Position numbers and translations under genes: made by a program. A stretch of DNA of 64,000 bases. Origin: Afipia carboxidovorans OM5 (lineage in GTDB: Bacteria > Pseudomonadota > Alphaproteobacteria > Rhizobiales > Xanthobacteraceae). Of this stretch, positions 61,237-64,000 are shown piece by piece. The notes below the pieces were generated by a model. That model saw only the letters and a program-made list of their open reading frames with translations. It did not search any database and had not been told where the DNA came from. Position 1 is the first letter of the stretch, and each line of letters starts with the position of its first letter. Location of the stretch: NCBI RefSeq assembly GCF_000218565.1, contig NC_015684.1, positions 3,100,001 through 3,164,000 on the forward strand, read 5' to 3'.

Positions 61237-62118
61237 ATGAGCATAAAGACCCTCGGTTTCATCGGGCTTGGTACTATGGGCGAGCCGATGTGTCGGCATC
61301 TGGCGCAGAAAAGTGGATTCAAGGTCATTATCTATGACCGCCAGACCGAACCGCTGCAGCGGCTCTCAGCTCTCGGTGTCGAAGCCTGTGAGACCATCGA
61401 TCTGATGGCGCAGACAGCCGACATCATCTTTTTGGCGTTGCCGAGCGGCATTCAGGTTGAGGATGTCTGCAACAACCACATTCTACCTAACGCGCGCGCG
61501 GGTCAGATCGTCGTCGATCTCGGGACGTCTCCGGTGACGCTCACGCACGCCCTTGCGGAACGCTTCCAGGCAAAAGGCGCACGCTACGCGGATGCACCTA
61601 TCGCTCGGACCCGCCAAGCCGCTCAGGAAGGGCGGCTGAGTGTGATGGTCGGATGCGATGCCGAGACTTACGCCACGCTACAGCCTTTGCTGTCCTGCTT
61701 CGCAAGCGACGTCACGCACTGCGGCAATGTCGGCGCGGGCCAGGTCGTCAAGATTTTGAACAACATGGTGCTCGTCGAAACAGTCGTCGCACTCTCTGAG
61801 GCTATCACCATCGCCCGCCGCGCCGGTGTCGATGGCGAGATGCTGTTCAAGACCCTGATGAAGGGTTCGGCTGACAGCTTCGCACTGCGCAACCACGGCA
61901 TGAAATCGGTGCTGCCGGAGAATTTCCCGGAGCGGGCTTTCTCGACCGATTACGCTCGTAAGGATATCTCCTACGCGCTGGCGCTCGGCGAGCAATTCGG
62001 TGTTCCGCTGCCCGGCGCACGCACGGCTGACAAGATTCTGGCGAGCGCTTCGGAAAAAGGCCTTGGCGAATACTATTGGCCTGTTATCAGCAAGGTCATC
62101 GCAACGGACGCTGCATAG
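61237..62118 (+). CDS. Beta-hydroxyacid dehydrogenase (3-hydroxyisobutyrate dehydrogenase family)
   Basis: The 293-residue NAD(P)-dependent enzyme has the nucleotide-binding GFIGLGTMGEPMCRHL start, the substrate-binding VDLGTSPVTLTHALAE, and GAGQVVKILNNMV with the catalytic Lys. Family members oxidise 3-hydroxyisobutyrate, tartronate semialdehyde relatives and similar short acids. The substrate here is open. It follows the aldehyde dehydrogenase by 42 bases. Confidence 0.9.
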   Translation: MSIKTLGFIGLGTMGEPMCRHLAQKSGFKVIIYDRQTEPLQRLSALGVEACETIDLMAQTADIIFLALPSGIQVEDVCNNHILPNARAGQIVVDLGTSPVTLTHALAERFQAKGARYADAPIARTRQAAQEGRLSVMVGCDAETYATLQPLLSCFASDVTHCGNVGAGQVVKILNNMVLVETVVALSEAITIARRAGVDGEMLFKTLMKGSADSFALRNHGMKSVLPENFPERAFSTDYARKDISYALALGEQFGVPLPGARTADKILASASEKGLGEYYWPVISKVIATDAA

Positions 62119-62148
62119 CAGAGCCCCGCGGCTTCTAGCGGAGACAGC

Positions 62149-63318
62149 ATGAGCATCAACGGCGCAGCTTATATTGTCGGCGCTTACGAACACCCCACCC
62201 GCAAAGCGCCCGACAAATCGCTTGGGCAACTCCATGCGGAGGTCGCAAAGGGCGCGCTCGACGATGCCGGCCTGACCAAGGACGACGTTGACGGCTATTT
62301 CTGCGCAGGCGACGCCTCCGGCCTCGGCCCTCTATCCATGCTGGACTATCTTGGACTTGATGTCCGGCACATGGATTCGACCGATACCGGCGGCTCATCC
62401 TATCTGCTTCATGTCGCGCATGCGGCCGAAGCCATCGCGATGGGCAAATGCCGGATCGCCCTCATAACGCTGGCCGGCCGCCCGCGCTCGCAGGCATCCA
62501 CCATTGGCACCGTCCCGCATGTCTTCACGGATGATGCGCCGGATGTTCCGTTCGAACATCCCTATCGACCGGTTATCAGCAATCTCTACGCCATGTGCGC
62601 TATGCGCCACATGTACGAATTCGGCACCACCTCGGAGCAGCTTGCCTGGATCAAGGTTGCGGCCTCCCACCACGCCCAGCATAACCCGCATGCCATGCTA
62701 CCGAATGTTGTCACCGTCGATGACGTGCTGGCTTCACCAATGGTCGCCTCGCCGCTCCATAAACTCGATTGCTGCGTGGTGTCGGACGGCGGCGGTGCCA
62801 TCATTGTCGCTCATCCCGATATCGCGAAATCCTTGCGGCGCCCGAAGGTCAAACTTCGTGGCGCAGGCGAAGCCATCCAGCATCAGATGGGTGGCCGCAT
62901 TAATCTGACAACATCGGCAGCCGCACGCTCGGGCCCGATCGCTTTCGCCGAGGCCGCAGTCACACCGACGGATATCAAATACGCCTCCATCTATGACAGC
63001 TTCACGATCACCGTGCTGATCCAACTCGAAGATCTAGGGTTTTGCGAGAAGGGCAAAGGCGGTGCGTTTGTCGCGGACGGCAACCTGATCTCCGGTGTCG
63101 GCAAGCTTCCTTTCAACACGGATGGCGGCGGCCTCTGCAACAATCATCCCGCCAATCGTGGCGGGATGACGAAGATTATTGAAGCCGTGCGGCAGTTACG
63201 CGGTGAAGCCCATCCTGCCGTGCAGGTTCCGGGTTGCGATCTGGCTTTGGTGCAAGCTACCGGAGGCCGCCTCGGCACGCGCCACGTCAGCGGTACGCTT
63301 ATTCTGGAGCGCGAATAG
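62149..63318 (+). CDS. Thiolase-like protein without nucleophilic Cys (SCP-x/Ltp2-type, probable aldolase)
   Basis: The 389-residue protein has the thiolase fold pattern (AAYIVGAYEHPTRK start, AEVAKGALDDAGL, GLCNNHPANRGGMTKIIEA end). Where thiolases have the nucleophilic Cys the sequence reads DSTDTGGSSY, so no Claisen chemistry is expected. The IYDSFTITVLIQLEDLG segment matches the Tyr-bearing region of Ltp2-type retro-aldolases that act with DUF35 partners on steroid side chains. The next gene encodes just such a partner. Confidence 0.85.
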   Translation: MSINGAAYIVGAYEHPTRKAPDKSLGQLHAEVAKGALDDAGLTKDDVDGYFCAGDASGLGPLSMLDYLGLDVRHMDSTDTGGSSYLLHVAHAAEAIAMGKCRIALITLAGRPRSQASTIGTVPHVFTDDAPDVPFEHPYRPVISNLYAMCAMRHMYEFGTTSEQLAWIKVAASHHAQHNPHAMLPNVVTVDDVLASPMVASPLHKLDCCVVSDGGGAIIVAHPDIAKSLRRPKVKLRGAGEAIQHQMGGRINLTTSAAARSGPIAFAEAAVTPTDIKYASIYDSFTITVLIQLEDLGFCEKGKGGAFVADGNLISGVGKLPFNTDGGGLCNNHPANRGGMTKIIEAVRQLRGEAHPAVQVPGCDLALVQATGGRLGTRHVSGTLILERE

Positions 63319-63319
63319 G

Positions 63320-63718
63320 ATGGTGAACCTCAAGAGCGAGCCCAAGCGCCAGACAACCCCAGATACGCGCCCCTATTGGGACGCTCTAGCGCAACGCAAG
63401 CTTTTGCTGCATCGCTGCCAGGACTGCGGCAAGGCTCATCACTATCCTCGCGCGCACTGCCCTTTCTGTTTTGGCTGCAATCTCGACTGGGAAGAAGCTT
63501 CAGGACGCGGATCTGTCTACAGTTACAGCGTCATGCATCGCGCCGATCCACCTTATGTAATGGCCTATATCGAACTTGAGGAAGGCCCTGTCATCATGTC
63601 GAACATCGTCGATACGCCGTTCGACAAGATCAGGATTGGAGCGCCTGTTACGATCGATTTCATATCGTCCCCCGGTTCCGACTCGCCAATAGCAGTCTTC
63701 ACGCAAAACGACTGCTGA
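63320..63718 (+). CDS. DUF35 Zn-ribbon/OB-fold acyl-CoA-binding partner protein
   Basis: The 132-residue protein has an N-terminal helix, a rubredoxin-like Zn ribbon (CQDCGKAHHYPRAHCPFC, residues about 33-50) and a C-terminal OB fold (GSVYSYSVMHRA, VTIDFI). DUF35 proteins form complexes with thiolase-like enzymes, for example ChsH2 with Ltp2. It begins one base after the thiolase-like stop codon (TAGGATG), so the two are produced together. A longer upstream frame overlaps and is rejected. Confidence 0.92.
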   Translation: MVNLKSEPKRQTTPDTRPYWDALAQRKLLLHRCQDCGKAHHYPRAHCPFCFGCNLDWEEASGRGSVYSYSVMHRADPPYVMAYIELEEGPVIMSNIVDTPFDKIRIGAPVTIDFISSPGSDSPIAVFTQNDC

Positions 63719-63756
63719 AAACCACACCTCGTACATTGCCCGTTTGAACTCTTGGG

Positions 63757-63781
63757 AACTCGGATGCAGGAATCCCGAGTT
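63757..63781 (+). terminator. Weak hairpin after the DUF35 gene
   Basis: AACTCGG pairs with CCGAGTT around an 11-base loop, 38 bases past the DUF35 stop, followed by TCCTTATG. The stem is short and the T-run poor; it may still end the operon. Confidence 0.4.
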
Positions 63782-63955
63782 TCCTTATGTTGCATGCAAC
63801 CTTATTCAAGGAAGCGGATTGGTCGGTAACCGGCCTCCCATTGAGCCGACCATCGAATAGCGCCGGCTCTTTCCAGCCGGATACCCGGCGAAGTACGCCA
63901 GGATTTGCATGGCGCGAGGCCGTTCCTTTTCAACGCGAACCAAGGGTGGCTCCAA

Positions 63956-64000
63956 TGCAAACATTACAAAGCAATAGCTGGACCGAAATCGAGCTACGGA
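63956..64000 (+). CDS. Possible start of a gene running out of the window
   Basis: An ATG at 63956 preceded by AAGGGTGG five bases upstream opens a frame of 15 codons (MQTLQSNSWTEIELR) with no stop before the window end. Too little is visible to name a product. Confidence 0.4.

Noticed and set aside
1..64000. CRISPR arrays, insertion sequences, prophage, rRNA or tRNA genes
   Set aside because: No regularly spaced repeats, transposase or integrase frames, or tRNA-like cloverleaf sequence were noticed on reading; a tRNAscan or Infernal run would be needed to exclude small RNA genes.

Overview
The window looks like chromosomal DNA of a denitrifying alphaproteobacterium, most likely Hyphomicrobiales of the Bradyrhizobium/Afipia/Rhodopseudomonas group. 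The reasons are a FnrN/AadR-type Fnr protein (C-X2-C-X7-C), a fused NarK1-NarK2 transporter, a clade I (Tat-exported) NosZ, FixK/Fnr-type TTG...CAA boxes and an Irr-type iron control element. This placement is inferred from gene content and sequence style, not from a search. I found no rRNA, tRNA, insertion sequence, CRISPR array or prophage.

Bases 1-23,400 hold nitrate respiration and its support. A minus-strand run encodes narK-narG-narH-narJ-narI, a parvulin-type isomerase, a Cys-tailed small protein, mogA and a truncated fnr-type gene. Divergent from it are a NarR-like regulator and hemN. Then come ubiV-ubiU-ubiT (O2-independent ubiquinone hydroxylation) with a divergent ubiD-family decarboxylase, a ThiO/DadA-type flavoprotein, a P1B-4 metal ATPase with an Irr/Fur-like operator, and a ferritin-like protein of unknown role.

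Bases 23,400-36,200 hold nitrous oxide respiration and NO-related genes: nosR-nosZ-nosD-nosF-nosY-nosL-nosX, a small cytochrome c, a strong bidirectional terminator, a usp-nnrS pair and two more small c-type cytochromes, one behind a good Fnr box.

Bases 36,300-44,100 are mixed: a lipoyl-like protein without its lysine, a host-attachment-family protein, an HU-like protein next to a Lys-rich protein, a Tudor-like DUF2945 protein, an SRPBCC protein, a TAXI binding protein, a frameshifted gene, an almost gene-free stretch (41.46-42.2 kb), and an MFS exporter controlled by a MarR protein with two matching operators.

Bases 44,200-63,720 are the most interesting part. About 14.5 kb of near-contiguous minus-strand genes (echA, tctC-tctB-tctA, an LLM-class oxidoreductase, a family III CoA-transferase, an NADPH:F420 reductase, tcuA-tcuB, cofE-cofD-cofC, fbiC) carry the core genes for making coenzyme F420 together with F420-using enzymes, carboxylate uptake and CoA chemistry. 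A divergent plus-strand operon adds an aldehyde dehydrogenase, a beta-hydroxyacid dehydrogenase, a thiolase-like protein without the nucleophilic Cys, and a DUF35 Zn-ribbon/OB-fold partner. An IclR-family gene sits between them, and the same 17-bp palindrome occurs before echA and before the aldehyde dehydrogenase. I read this as one regulon for breaking down an unknown carboxylic acid: uptake, CoA activation, F420-dependent oxidation, hydration, and retro-aldol cleavage by the thiolase-like/DUF35 pair.
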